A stretch of DNA of 64,000 nt from Roseateles violae (GTDB lineage Bacteria; Pseudomonadota; Gammaproteobacteria; Burkholderiales; Burkholderiaceae_C), in contig NZ_JAUHHC010000002.1 in NCBI RefSeq assembly GCF_030410485.1, positions 186,001 to 250,000 on the forward strand, read 5' to 3'. A program made the translations under genes and the position numbers. Below, piece after piece: positions 8,858-17,195 of this stretch (within the stretch, counting starts at the first letter, position 1; each line of letters opens with the position of its first letter). The notes beneath the pieces were generated by a model. It had not been told where the DNA came from. It made no database searches and saw only the letters and a list, made by a program, of their open reading frames with translations.

Positions 8858-8871
8858 ACCGACCGGTCGGT
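8858..8871. promoter_or_regulatory. Palindromic TetR-type operator, probable PaaR site
   Basis: ACCGACCGGTCGGT is a perfect 14-bp palindrome midway between the divergent paaY and paaG start codons. Acyl-CoA-responsive TetR-family regulators such as PaaR bind sites of this kind, and a TetR gene (15196-15810) lies in the same cluster. One site could repress both directions. The palindrome is seen directly; its ligand is inferred. Confidence 0.72.
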
Positions 8872-8908
8872 CAAGAGTGTTTCGATCGCGCTTAGCAAGG
8901 ACCCGCCC

Positions 8909-9712
8909 ATGTCAGAACCGAATATCGAGATCAGCCAGGACGGTGCGGTCCGCACCGTGACCTTGAGCCGGCCCGCGGCGCTGAATGCCTTCACCGCGCC
9001 GATGCTGGTGCAGCTGCGCGAGGCGCTGGAGGCAGCGGCCGCCGATGCGACGGTGCGCTGCCTGGTGATCACCGGCGCCGGCCGCGGCTTTTGCGCTGGC
9101 CAGGACCTGTCCGATCCGCTGATCAAGCCCGGCTTCGAGCCCGGCGACAAGCCCAAGGACATCGGCCACCTGCTGGACAACTACTACATCCCAATGGCCA
9201 AGCTGCTGCGCCAGCTGCCGATTCCGGTCCTTGCGGCCGTCAATGGCGTCGCTGCCGGCGCCGGCGCCAGCCTGGCGCTGAGCTGCGATCTGGTCGTGGC
9301 GGGCAGCTCGGCCAGCTTCATCCAGGCCTTCTCGAAGATCGGCCTGATCCCCGACTGCGGCGGCACCTGGCTGTTGCCGCGCCTGGTCGGCCGCGCCCGC
9401 GCCTTGCAGCTGGCCCTGCTGGGCGAGAAGCTGCCGGCCGCCGAGGCGCAGCAGATCGGCCTCATCTACCGCTGCGTGCCCGATGCGGAACTGGCCGCCA
9501 CCGCCCAGGCGCTGGCCGCCAGGCTGGCGGCGATGCCGGTGCGCGCGCTGGCCGCCACGCGCAAGGCCATGGACGATGCGCTGCTGATGAACCACGAGCA
9601 GGCACTGCAGGCCGAATCGGTGACGCAGAGCCAGCTGGGTTTTGGCGCCGACTACCTGGAGGGCGCGGCCGCCTTCCTGCAAAAGCGCACGCCGAGCTTC
9701 AGCGACCGATGA
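8909..9712 (+). CDS. paaG: 1,2-epoxyphenylacetyl-CoA isomerase
   Basis: Crotonase-superfamily enzyme of 267 residues that isomerises ring-1,2-epoxyphenylacetyl-CoA to oxepin-CoA and also acts on later enoyl-CoA intermediates. The oxyanion-hole segments ITGAGRGFCAGQDLSD and NGVAAGAGASLALSCDLVVAG are clear, and LIPDCGGTWLLPRLVGRARA carries the Asp used by the isomerase branch of the family. The ATG at 8909 is the first start that includes the whole crotonase fold. It opens the forward paa transcription unit and its stop overlaps the paaI start (ATGATG at 9709). Expression is probably controlled by the palindrome upstream. Confidence 0.94.
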   Translation: MSEPNIEISQDGAVRTVTLSRPAALNAFTAPMLVQLREALEAAAADATVRCLVITGAGRGFCAGQDLSDPLIKPGFEPGDKPKDIGHLLDNYYIPMAKLLRQLPIPVLAAVNGVAAGAGASLALSCDLVVAGSSASFIQAFSKIGLIPDCGGTWLLPRLVGRARALQLALLGEKLPAAEAQQIGLIYRCVPDAELAATAQALAARLAAMPVRALAATRKAMDDALLMNHEQALQAESVTQSQLGFGADYLEGAAAFLQKRTPSFSDR

Positions 9713-10158
9713 TGGCGATGATGAACCCGCAACAGCTGGCCGAGGCGGTACGCGATGCGATGCTGGCCAATGACCGTGCGACCCGCAGCCTCGGCATGGA
9801 GATCCTCGCCGTCGGCCCCGGCACGGCGACGATCGCCATGACGGTGCGCGAGGACATGCTCAACGGCTTCGACATCTGCCATGGCGGACTGATCACGACC
9901 CTGGCCGACTCGGCCTTTGCCTTTGCCTGCAACTCGCACAACGAGCTGACCGTGGCCTCGGGCTTTAATGTCGACATCGTCGCGCCGGGCAGGGCCGGCG
10001 ACCGGCTGACGGCGCGGGCCCAAGAGGTTTCGCTGTCGGGCCGCACCGGCGTCTACGACATCAGCGTACGCAATCAGCGCGACGAACTGGTTGCCGTGTT
10101 CCGCGGCAAGTCCTACCGCATCAAGGGCAAGCCGATCGTCACCGGCTTGACCGACTGA
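9709..10158 (+). CDS. paaI: Phenylacetyl-CoA-type acyl-CoA thioesterase PaaI
   Basis: Hotdog-fold thioesterase of 149 residues that releases CoA from stalled (hydroxy)phenylacetyl-CoA species, a salvage role in the pathway. The active-site segment reads MLNGFDICHGGLITTLADSAFAFACNS, where the HGG turn and the Asp of LAD match PaaI. The first codon is uncertain because the gene begins with MMAMMNPQQ; I take the ATG at 9709, whose ATGA overlap with the paaG stop suggests translational coupling, but the ATGs at 9712, 9718 and 9721 are also possible. Confidence 0.92.
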   Translation: MMAMMNPQQLAEAVRDAMLANDRATRSLGMEILAVGPGTATIAMTVREDMLNGFDICHGGLITTLADSAFAFACNSHNELTVASGFNVDIVAPGRAGDRLTARAQEVSLSGRTGVYDISVRNQRDELVAVFRGKSYRIKGKPIVTGLTD

Positions 10159-10176
10159 GTCCCAGGAGTTGAACCC

Positions 10177-11484
10177 ATGCCCGTGAAGATGCCCGCCCCC
10201 GGCGATCTGGAGCCGATCGAGAAAGCCAGCCGCGACGAGCTGCAGGCGCTGCAGTTCGAGCGCCTGAAATGGTCGCTGAAGCATGCCTACGACAACGTGC
10301 CGCACTACAAGGCCGCCTTCGACGCCAAGGGCGTGCATCCGGACGACCTGAAGACGCTGGCCGATATCGCCAAGTTCCCCTTCACGACCAAGAAGGATCT
10401 GCGCGACAACTACCCCTTCGGCCTGTTCGCCGTGCCGCGCGAGAAGGTCTCGCGCATCCACGCGAGCTCGGGCACGACGGGGAAGCCGACCGTCGTCGGC
10501 TACACGGCGCGCGACATCGACACCTGGGCGAATCTGGTCGCGCGCTCGATCCGCGCCTCCGGCGGCCGGCCCGGCGACATCGTCCATATTGCCTATGGCT
10601 ACGGCCTGTTCACCGGCGGCCTGGGCGCGCATTACGGCGCCGAGCGCGCCGGCTGCACGGTGATCCCGATGTCGGGCGGCCAGACCGAGAAGCAGGTGCA
10701 ATTGATCCAGGACTTCCGGCCCGACATCATCATGGTCACGCCCAGCTATATGCAGGTGATCATCGAGGAGTTCGCGCGCCAGGGTCTGGACCCACGTGAG
10801 ATGTCGGTGCAGGTGGGCATCTTCGGCGCCGAACCCTGGACCGAGGCGATGCGCCGCGAGATCGAGCAGAAGGCCGGCATCGACGCGGTCGACATCTACG
10901 GCCTCTCGGAGGTGATGGGGCCGGGTGTTGCCAACGAGTGCATCGAATCGAAGGACGGCCCGGTGATCTGGGAAGACCATTTCTATCCCGAGATCATCAA
11001 CCCGGAGACCGGCGAGCCGGTCGCCGATGGCGAGGAGGGCGAACTGGTCTTTACCTCCCTCACCAAGGAGGCGCTGCCCATCATCCGCTACCGCACGCGC
11101 GACCTGACCCGCCTCTTGCCGCCGACCTCGCGCAGCATGCGCCGGATGGGCAAGATCGTCGGCCGCAGCGACGACATGCTGATCATCCGCGGCGTCAATC
11201 TGTTCCCGACCCAGATCGAGGAACTGGTGCTGCAGGAGGCGCAGCTCAGCGGCCAGTACCAGCTGGTCGTCAGCCGCGAGGGCCTGCTCGATGCCGTCGA
11301 GGTGCGCTGCGAGCTGCAGGCGGCCCATGCCGGCGCCGATGTGAGCGCGATCGCCAAGTCGCTGCAGCACCGGATCAAGACCCTGATCGGCGTCTCGACC
11401 AAGGTCGTCATCGGCGCCCCCGATTCCATCGAACGCACGCTGGTCGGCAAGGCCCGCCGCGTCGTCGATCAACGTCCTCGCTGA
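10177..11484 (+). CDS. paaK: Phenylacetate-CoA ligase
   Basis: Adenylate-forming enzyme of 435 residues that activates phenylacetate to phenylacetyl-CoA with ATP and CoA, the entry step of the pathway. The phosphate-binding loop reads HASSGTTGKPTVVGY, the adenine contact is YGLSEVMGPG, and RSDDMLIIRGVNLFPTQIE is the hinge and C-terminal domain motif typical of the PaaK group. Length is normal. AGGAG lies seven bases before the ATG at 10177. The gene sits 18 bases after paaI and 12 before paaA, in one operon. Confidence 0.96.
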   Translation: MPVKMPAPGDLEPIEKASRDELQALQFERLKWSLKHAYDNVPHYKAAFDAKGVHPDDLKTLADIAKFPFTTKKDLRDNYPFGLFAVPREKVSRIHASSGTTGKPTVVGYTARDIDTWANLVARSIRASGGRPGDIVHIAYGYGLFTGGLGAHYGAERAGCTVIPMSGGQTEKQVQLIQDFRPDIIMVTPSYMQVIIEEFARQGLDPREMSVQVGIFGAEPWTEAMRREIEQKAGIDAVDIYGLSEVMGPGVANECIESKDGPVIWEDHFYPEIINPETGEPVADGEEGELVFTSLTKEALPIIRYRTRDLTRLLPPTSRSMRRMGKIVGRSDDMLIIRGVNLFPTQIEELVLQEAQLSGQYQLVVSREGLLDAVEVRCELQAAHAGADVSAIAKSLQHRIKTLIGVSTKVVIGAPDSIERTLVGKARRVVDQRPR

Positions 11485-11496
11485 GGAGATTCAACG

Positions 11497-12501
11497 ATGT
11501 ATACCCAGGCCATGTCGGTCGGTCCGCAGGACGCGCCGAGCAAGAAGATCAAGACGGCGGAAGAGCTGCAGCAGGAGCAGGCCTTCGAGGCCCGCATCGA
11601 TGCGGGCGATTTCATCGAAGCCAAGGACTGGATGCCCGAGCATTACCGCAAGACGCTCGTGCGCCAGATCTCGCAGCATGCGCATTCGGAGATCGTCGGC
11701 ATGCTGCCCGAGGGCAACTGGATCACCCGCGCGCCGACCCTGAAGCGCAAGGCCATCCTCTTGGCCAAGGTGCAGGACGAGGCCGGCCATGGCCTCTACC
11801 TGTACTCGGCCGCCGAGACCCTGGGCACCAGCCGCGACCAGATGCTGGACGCCTTGCACAGCGGCAAGGCCAAGTACAGCTCGATCTTCAACTACCCGAC
11901 CCTGACCTGGGCCGATATCGGCGTGATTGGCTGGCTGGTCGACGGCGCGGCCATCATGAACCAGGTGCCGCTGTGCCGCTGCTCCTATGCGCCCTATGCG
12001 CGGGCGATGATCCGCGTCTGCCGCGAGGAGAGCTTCCACCAGCGCCAGGGCTACGAGAGCCTGCTGGTGATGATGCGCGAGGGCACGCCGGAGCAGAAGG
12101 CCATGGTGCAGGACGCGGTCAACCGCTGGTGGTGGCCCTCGCTGATGATGTTCGGCCCGGCCGACAAGGATTCGCCAAACTCCGAGCAGTCGATCCGCTG
12201 GGGCATCAAGCGCGTCACCAACGACCAGCTGCGCCAGAAGTTCGTCGACGCGACCGTGCCGCAGGCCGAAATTCTCGGCGTCAGCTTGCCCGACCCCGAT
12301 TTGAAATGGAACGCCGAGCGCGGCGAGCACGACTTCGGCGCGATCGACTGGGCCGAGTTCTGGCGCGTCGTCAACGGCGACGGCCCGATGAACCGCGAGC
12401 GCCTGGGCGCGCGCGTCAAGGCCTGGGAAGACGGCGCCTGGGTGCGCGAGGCCGCGCTGGCCCACGCGCGCAAGCAAGCAACGAAGGAACAAGCAGCATG
12501 A
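11497..12501 (+). CDS. paaA: 1,2-phenylacetyl-CoA epoxidase, catalytic subunit PaaA
   Basis: Catalytic alpha subunit (334 residues) of the multicomponent phenylacetyl-CoA monooxygenase, a bacterial di-iron enzyme that epoxidises the aromatic ring of phenylacetyl-CoA. Di-iron ligand segments of the ferritin-like four-helix bundle are visible in [21 protein letters not shown] and [18 protein letters not shown] ribosome site (GAGGAG) precedes the ATG by about eight bases. The stop codon overlaps the paaB start by four bases. It works with structural partner PaaC, PaaB, and the reductase PaaE encoded immediately downstream. Confidence 0.97.
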   Translation: MYTQAMSVGPQDAPSKKIKTAEELQQEQAFEARIDAGDFIEAKDWMPEHYRKTLVRQISQHAHSEIVGMLPEGNWITRAPTLKRKAILLAKVQDEAGHGLYLYSAAETLGTSRDQMLDALHSGKAKYSSIFNYPTLTWADIGVIGWLVDGAAIMNQVPLCRCSYAPYARAMIRVCREESFHQRQGYESLLVMMREGTPEQKAMVQDAVNRWWWPSLMMFGPADKDSPNSEQSIRWGIKRVTNDQLRQKFVDATVPQAEILGVSLPDPDLKWNAERGEHDFGAIDWAEFWRVVNGDGPMNRERLGARVKAWEDGAWVREAALAHARKQATKEQAA

Positions 12502-12797
12502 GCAGCACGACGACTCAGAACGAATGGCCGCTGTGGGAGGTCTTCGTCCGCAACAAGGCGGGCCTGGACCACAAGCATTGCGGCAGCCTGCACGCGGCCG
12601 ACGCGAAGATGGCGATCCAGCTGGCGCGCGATGTCTACACGCGCCGCCAGGAAGGCGTCAGCATCTGGGTCGTGCCCAGCACCCAGATCGTCGCCAGTGA
12701 CCCGGGCGAGAAGGGCATGTACTTCGATCCGATGGAGGACAAGGTCTACCGCCACCCGACCTTCTACGAGCTGCCCGACGCGCTCAACCACATGTAA
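12498..12797 (+). CDS. paaB: 1,2-phenylacetyl-CoA epoxidase subunit PaaB
   Basis: Small subunit of 99 residues of the phenylacetyl-CoA epoxidase, needed for the assembled complex though not catalytic. [24 protein letters not shown] and [18 protein letters not shown] are conserved family blocks, and the length matches. ATGA overlap with paaA implies coupled translation. In the paaABCDE order this is the expected second gene. Confidence 0.96.
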   Translation: MSSTTTQNEWPLWEVFVRNKAGLDHKHCGSLHAADAKMAIQLARDVYTRRQEGVSIWVVPSTQIVASDPGEKGMYFDPMEDKVYRHPTFYELPDALNHM

Positions 12798-12809
12798 TCG
12801 GTCCCGGCG

Positions 12810-13586
12810 ATGAGCATCCAATCAATCAAGGTGGGCGCCAGCCCCGAAGTCCAGTACCTGCTGCGCGTCGGCGACAGCTGCCTGGTGCTGGCGCAGCGTA
12901 TCTCCGAATGGTGCGGTCACGGACCCATCCTCGAGGAGGATCTGGCGCTGTCGAATATGGCGCTGGACCTGCTCGGCCAGGCCCGCGCGCTGCTGACGCA
13001 TGCGGCCAAGCTTGACGGCCAGGGCCATGACGAGGACCAGCTCGCCTTTCTGCGTGACGAGCGCCAGTACCTGAACCCGGTCGTGATGGAGCTGCCGCGC
13101 GGCGACTTCGCCTTCACGCAGCTGCGCAATTTCGCGGTCGCGAGCTGGCTCTTGCTGCTGTGGCGCCGGCTCGAGCAGTCCTCCGACGCCGAAGTCGCGG
13201 CGATCGCCGGCAAGGCGGTCAAGGAAGCGGCTTACCACCAGCAGCACGCGGCCGACTGGGTCGTGCGCCTGGGCGACGGCAGCGAGGAATCGGCCACGCG
13301 CATGAAGGCGGCGCTGGCGACGCTGTGGCCCTATTTCAACGAGCTGTTCGAGGTCGATGCCGTCGATGCGGCGGCCGCCGAACGGGGCCTGGGCCCGGCC
13401 TGGGTGGAGCTGAAGGACGACTGGCGTGCCGCCTTCGCCGAGGTGCTGCGCGAGGCGGGTCTGGAATGCCCCAAGGACAGCGCCTTCCAGACGCATGGCC
13501 GCAAGGGCATCCACAGCGAGCATATGGGCCATATGCTGGCGACGCTGCAGTATCTGCAGCGCGCCTATCCGGGAGGCCGCTGGTGA
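12810..13586 (+). CDS. paaC: 1,2-phenylacetyl-CoA epoxidase subunit PaaC
   Basis: Structural beta subunit of 258 residues, a ferritin-like fold related to PaaA that forms the PaaAC heterotetramer. LSNMALDLLGQARALLTHAA and KEAAYHQQHAADWVVRLGDG are characteristic, and the C-terminal HGRKGIHSEHMGHMLATLQYLQRAYPG matches PaaC ends. It overlaps the GTG start of paaD by the stop codon (GTGA). The subunit has lost the full di-iron ligand set in characterised homologues. Confidence 0.96.
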   Translation: MSIQSIKVGASPEVQYLLRVGDSCLVLAQRISEWCGHGPILEEDLALSNMALDLLGQARALLTHAAKLDGQGHDEDQLAFLRDERQYLNPVVMELPRGDFAFTQLRNFAVASWLLLLWRRLEQSSDAEVAAIAGKAVKEAAYHQQHAADWVVRLGDGSEESATRMKAALATLWPYFNELFEVDAVDAAAAERGLGPAWVELKDDWRAAFAEVLREAGLECPKDSAFQTHGRKGIHSEHMGHMLATLQYLQRAYPGGRW

Positions 13587-14107
13587 GCAGCAGCCTGCCG
13601 ATGGCCAACACCTGCGGGCGGCTGGAAGCCGCCTGGGAGGTGCTGCGCCAGATCCCCGACCCCGAGGTGCCGGTGATCACGCTGGCCGAGCTGGGCATCG
13701 TGCGCGATCTGCGCGAGACCGCCGGCGGGCTGGAGGTCGTGCTGACGCCGACCTATTCCGGCTGCCCGGCCACCGAGCTGATCCAGGACGATGTGCGCAA
13801 GGCCCTGGCCGCCTTCGGCGAGGTCGAGATCACCTTGCAGCGTGCGCCGGCCTGGACCACCGACTGGATCAGCGACGAGGGCCGGCGCAAGCTGAAGGAC
13901 TACGGCATCGCGCCGCCCGGGCCGGTGGCATCGGGCGCTGGCCAGCCGATCCGCCTGGTCCACCGCGCGTCCCTGAGCAAGCTCGCCTGCCCGCGCTGCG
14001 GCTCCGATAACACCGAGAAGCTGTCCGCCTTCGGCTCGACCGCCTGCAAGGCGCTTTATCGCTGCATGGCCTGCCGCGAACCCTTTGAATATTTCAAACC
14101 GCTATGA
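13583..14107 (+). CDS. paaD: Phenylacetyl-CoA epoxidase maturation protein PaaD
   Basis: Protein of 174 residues with an N-terminal DUF59/MIP18-like domain (QIPDPEVPVITLAELGIVRD, then TYSGCPATELIQDD with the conserved Cys) and a C-terminal zinc-ribbon-like block with two CxxC pairs (CPRCGSDN and CMACREPFEYF). It is believed to help assemble the iron centres of the epoxidase or its reductase. I chose the GTG at 13583, which overlaps the paaC stop; an ATG at 13601 would give a protein six residues shorter and also fits. The stop overlaps the paaE start by four bases. Confidence 0.94.
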   Translation: MSSSLPMANTCGRLEAAWEVLRQIPDPEVPVITLAELGIVRDLRETAGGLEVVLTPTYSGCPATELIQDDVRKALAAFGEVEITLQRAPAWTTDWISDEGRRKLKDYGIAPPGPVASGAGQPIRLVHRASLSKLACPRCGSDNTEKLSAFGSTACKALYRCMACREPFEYFKPL

Positions 14108-15183
14108 GCCTGCATTTCCATCCCTTGAGGGTCCGCGAAGTCCGGCCCGACACCGAGGAGGCCGTGCTGGTCAGCTTCGAGGTGCCGCCCGAGCTGGCCG
14201 AGACCTTTGCGTTCAAGCCGGGGCAATACCTGACCCTGCGCAACGAGGTCAACGGCGAGGACCTGCGCCGCTCCTACTCGATCTGCGCCGGCATCGACGA
14301 CGGCCATCTGCAGGTCGGCGTGCGCCGGGTCGAGGGCGGCCGCTTCTCCAGCTGGCTCAATAGCGAGCTGCGCGCCGGCGATGTGATCCAGGTCTATCCG
14401 CCGCAGGGGCGCTTTCATGTGCCGCCGACGCGTGAACGCAGCCGCCACTACGTCGGCATCGCCGGTGGCTCCGGCATCACGCCCATCCTGTCCATCATGA
14501 AGACGGTGCTGGCCCACGAGCCGGCCAGCCGCTTCACCCTGATCTACGCCAACCGGCGCCAGGCCTCGACGATGTTCAAGGAAGAGATCGAGGATCTGAA
14601 GAACCGCTACCTGACGCGGCTCTCGCTGCACCATGTGTTCTCGCGCGAGGCGGTCGATGCGCCGCTGCTGGCGGGGCGCCTGGACAAGGCCAAGCTGGCC
14701 GAGTTCCTGCGCACCCTGGTGCCGGCCTCGGGCATCGACCAGGCCTTCATCTGCGGTCCCTACGAGATGAACGAACAGGCGGAAGCCGCGCTGCTCGAGG
14801 CCGGCGTGCCCGAGAACCGCGTCCACGTCGAGCGCTTCGGCACGCCCGAGATGCAGACCGGCAAGCCAGCGCCGCACGAGATCCGCCCCGAGGACGCCGA
14901 GAGCGCCAGGATCCTGGTGATCCGCGACGGCATCAGCCGCGAGATCGAGTTCGCCAAGACCGACCCGAGCATCCTCGACGCGGCCGCCCGCGCCGGCATG
15001 GACGTGCCCTTCTCCTGCAAGAGCGGCGTCTGCTCGACCTGCCGCTGCAAGGTGCTGGAAGGCGAGGTTCGCATGGACAAGAATTTCGCGCTGGACAAGA
15101 ACGAGGTCGCCGCCGGCTTTATCCTCAGCTGCCAGGCCCATGCGCTGACCCCGCGCGTGGTGATCTCCTTCGACGAACGCTGA
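14104..15183 (+). CDS. paaE: Phenylacetyl-CoA epoxidase reductase PaaE
   Basis: Electron-transfer subunit of 359 residues that passes electrons from NAD(P)H to PaaA. The N-terminal ferredoxin-reductase module has the flavin motif RRSYSICAG and the nicotinamide motif GIAGGSGITPILSIMKTVL. The C-terminal plant-type 2Fe-2S domain has CKSGVCSTCRC, with the fourth cysteine in LSCQAHAL. Order and length agree with characterised PaaE. It ends 12 bases before paaR. Confidence 0.96.
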   Translation: MSLHFHPLRVREVRPDTEEAVLVSFEVPPELAETFAFKPGQYLTLRNEVNGEDLRRSYSICAGIDDGHLQVGVRRVEGGRFSSWLNSELRAGDVIQVYPPQGRFHVPPTRERSRHYVGIAGGSGITPILSIMKTVLAHEPASRFTLIYANRRQASTMFKEEIEDLKNRYLTRLSLHHVFSREAVDAPLLAGRLDKAKLAEFLRTLVPASGIDQAFICGPYEMNEQAEAALLEAGVPENRVHVERFGTPEMQTGKPAPHEIRPEDAESARILVIRDGISREIEFAKTDPSILDAAARAGMDVPFSCKSGVCSTCRCKVLEGEVRMDKNFALDKNEVAAGFILSCQAHALTPRVVISFDER

Positions 15184-15195
15184 AACAAGAACACG

Positions 15196-15810
15196 ATGGC
15201 CAGAGGACGCGCCCCAGGATTCGAAGCCACCCGCGAGGAGATCCTCGCCGCGGCGGCCCGGCTGTTTGCCAACAAGGGCTACCCGGGCACCTCGATGAAC
15301 GAGGTGGCCGAGGCCTGCGAGGTGAGCAAGCCCACGCTCTATCACTATGTGCGCGACAAGCACGAGCTGCTGATGCAGATCTGCGAGAGCCATGTGCAGC
15401 GCCTGGCGCAGCTGGTCGACGAGGTGCGGGCGCAAGGCCTGGCCCCCGAGCCGCATCTGCGCGCCTTGATCGCGCGCTTCGTGCAGGAGTATGGCGAGGC
15501 GCAGAATCAGCACCGCGTGCTGACCGAGGACGTGAAGTTCCTGGATCAGGCCGACCGCGCGCGGCTGCTGCAGGTCGAGCGCAAGGTGGTGTCGGCATTT
15601 GCCGACGCGGTGGCCGCGGTGCGCCCGGAGCTGCAGGGCGTGCGCCTGCACAAGCCGCTGACCATGCTCTTGTTTGGCATGATCAACTGGACCTTCACCT
15701 GGCTCAGGCCCGACGGCGAGCTGAGCTACGAGGACGTCGCGCCGATGGTGGCCGATCTGTTCTTTGGTGGATTGGGCGCGGTGCAGGCCCCGGCCGTGCC
15801 GGTCGAATGA
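15196..15810 (+). CDS. paaR: TetR-family regulator of phenylacetate genes
   Basis: TetR-type repressor of 204 residues. The N-terminal DNA-binding domain reads TREEILAAAARLFANKGYPGTSMNEVAEACEVSKPTLYHYV in short blocks (recognition helix around SKPTLYHYVRDK), and the all-helical C-terminal domain is typical of acyl-CoA-binding members. In Burkholderiales and relatives a TetR called PaaR, released by phenylacetyl-CoA, replaces the GntR-type PaaX of E. coli. The gene lies in the operon directly after paaE, consistent with autoregulation through the palindrome at 8858-8871. Name assigned from context. Confidence 0.88.
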   Translation: MARGRAPGFEATREEILAAAARLFANKGYPGTSMNEVAEACEVSKPTLYHYVRDKHELLMQICESHVQRLAQLVDEVRAQGLAPEPHLRALIARFVQEYGEAQNQHRVLTEDVKFLDQADRARLLQVERKVVSAFADAVAAVRPELQGVRLHKPLTMLLFGMINWTFTWLRPDGELSYEDVAPMVADLFFGGLGAVQAPAVPVE

Positions 15811-15830
15811 GTGGGTGAGCGCTCGACCGC

Positions 15831-15854
15831 TTGATTGATCGATTGACTGACTGA
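15831..15854. repeat. Short TTGA/CTGA tetranucleotide tract
   Basis: The 72-bp gap between paaR and the binding-protein gene contains a run of near-identical tetranucleotides (TTGATTGATCGATTGACTGA and a further CTGAC). It is non-coding and 29 bases upstream of the next start codon. Its role, if any, is unknown. Confidence 0.55.
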
Positions 15855-15882
15855 CGAACGACAACTGTTGGAGACAAAGAGA

Positions 15883-17040
15883 ATGAACAAGCAGATCAAG
15901 AAACTGGCCGTCCTGGCCGTCCTGGCCGCCGCCGCGCTGGCGCTGCCGGCGCAGGCCGATATCAATGTCGGCGTGACCGTCTCGGCCACCGGCCCGGCCG
16001 CCTCGCTGGGCATTCCGGAGAAGAACACCTTCGGCCTGATGCCGACGACGATCGCCGGCCAGAAGATCAACTACATCGTGCTCGACGACGCCTCGGACAC
16101 GACCTCGGCCGTCGCCAACACCCGCAAGCTGATCAGCGAGCACAAGGTCGACGTCGTGATCGGCTCCACCGTCACGCCGAACTCGCTGGCGATGATCGAC
16201 GCGGTGGCCGAGGCCAGCACGCCGATGATCTCGATGGCCGCCTCGGCGCGCATCGTCGAGCCGGTCGACGCGAAGAAGAAGTGGGTCTTCAAGACGCCGC
16301 AGAACGACATCATGATGGCCCTGGCCATAGTCACCCACATGGCCTCGCAGGGCGTCAAGACGGCCGGCTACATCGGCTTCGCCGACGCCTATGGCGAGGG
16401 CTGGTACCAGGAGTTCGCCAAGATCGCCGCTGTCAAGGGCATCCAGATCGTCGCCAACGAGCGCTATGCGCGCAACGACACCTCGGTGACCGGCCAGGTG
16501 CTCAAGCTGATGGCGGCCAAGCCCGATGCGGTGCTGGTCGGCGGCTCCGGCACGCCGGCCGTGCTGCCGCAGAAGACCTTGAAGGAGCGCGGCTACACCG
16601 GCAAGTACTACCAGACCCATGGCGTCGCCAACAACGACTTCCTGCGCGTCGGCGGCAAGGACGTCGAGGGCACCTTCCTGCCCTCGGGCCCGGTGCTGGT
16701 CGCCGCCCAACTGCCGGCCGACCACCCGGTTAAGAAGAGCGCCAACGACTACATCGCCAAGTACGAGGCTGCGCATGGCAAGGGCTCGGTCAGCACCTTT
16801 GGCGGCCATGCCTGGGATGCCGGCCTGCTGCTGCAGGCGGCCGTGCCGGCCGCGCTGAAGAAGGCGCAGCCGGGCACGCCGGCCTTCCGCGCCGCGCTGC
16901 GCGATGCGCTGGAAGCGGTCAAGGAAATGCCGGGTGCGCACGGCGTGTTCAATATGTCGGCCAACGACCACCTCGGCCTGGACCAGCGCGCCCGCGTGAT
17001 GGTCAAGATCGAGAACGGCACTTGGAAATACCAACCCTAA
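15883..17040 (+). CDS. ABC transporter substrate-binding protein (LivJ/LivK type)
   Basis: Periplasmic binding protein of 385 residues, type 1 fold as in branched-chain amino acid and aromatic acid transporters. The signal peptide MNKQIKKLAVLAVLAAAALALPAQA is followed by DINVGVTVSATGPAASLGIPE, the first strand and ligand loop. VDVVIGSTVTPNSLAM and GKYYQTHGVANNDFL are typical later blocks. I start at the ATG at 15883, with GGAG nine bases upstream; a TTG five codons earlier is less likely. Its place inside the paa operon suggests it captures phenylacetate or a related aromatic acid, an inference. The permease and ATPase genes (livHMGF-like) are not in the window. Confidence 0.86.
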   Translation: MNKQIKKLAVLAVLAAAALALPAQADINVGVTVSATGPAASLGIPEKNTFGLMPTTIAGQKINYIVLDDASDTTSAVANTRKLISEHKVDVVIGSTVTPNSLAMIDAVAEASTPMISMAASARIVEPVDAKKKWVFKTPQNDIMMALAIVTHMASQGVKTAGYIGFADAYGEGWYQEFAKIAAVKGIQIVANERYARNDTSVTGQVLKLMAAKPDAVLVGGSGTPAVLPQKTLKERGYTGKYYQTHGVANNDFLRVGGKDVEGTFLPSGPVLVAAQLPADHPVKKSANDYIAKYEAAHGKGSVSTFGGHAWDAGLLLQAAVPAALKKAQPGTPAFRAALRDALEAVKEMPGAHGVFNMSANDHLGLDQRARVMVKIENGTWKYQP

Positions 17041-17062
17041 TCTGACGGGCACTGGGCTACTG

Positions 17063-17143
17063 CGCGAGCCGATCCTGGGCGCGTGGTGCTCGCCGTACGA
17101 GAGTACGGCTGCGCGCCTCGCACCCAGCCTCGGCCCGCTCGCG
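17063..17143. repeat. Long imperfect inverted repeat (possible REP-like or attenuator hairpin)
   Basis: The 155-bp gap between the binding-protein gene and paaZ holds an extended dyad. The central stem GCCGTAC (17092-17098) pairs with GTACGGC (17103-17109) around a GAGA loop; outer arms CGCGAGC (17063-17069) and GCTCGCG (17137-17143), CGA and TCG, and CTGGG with CCCAG also pair. No T-tract follows, so it is not a classical terminator. It may be an interspersed repeat or an mRNA-processing structure. Confidence 0.7.
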
Positions 17144-17195
17144 ACGCCCCTTGCCCGCCAGATTCCCTAGTCAAGACCATTTAGTGAGCCTTGCG

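Noticed and set aside
14056-17052. A 998-codon minus-strand frame over paaE, paaR and the binding-protein gene
   Set aside because: The same antisense-shadow pattern, running across three clear genes and two intergenic gaps.
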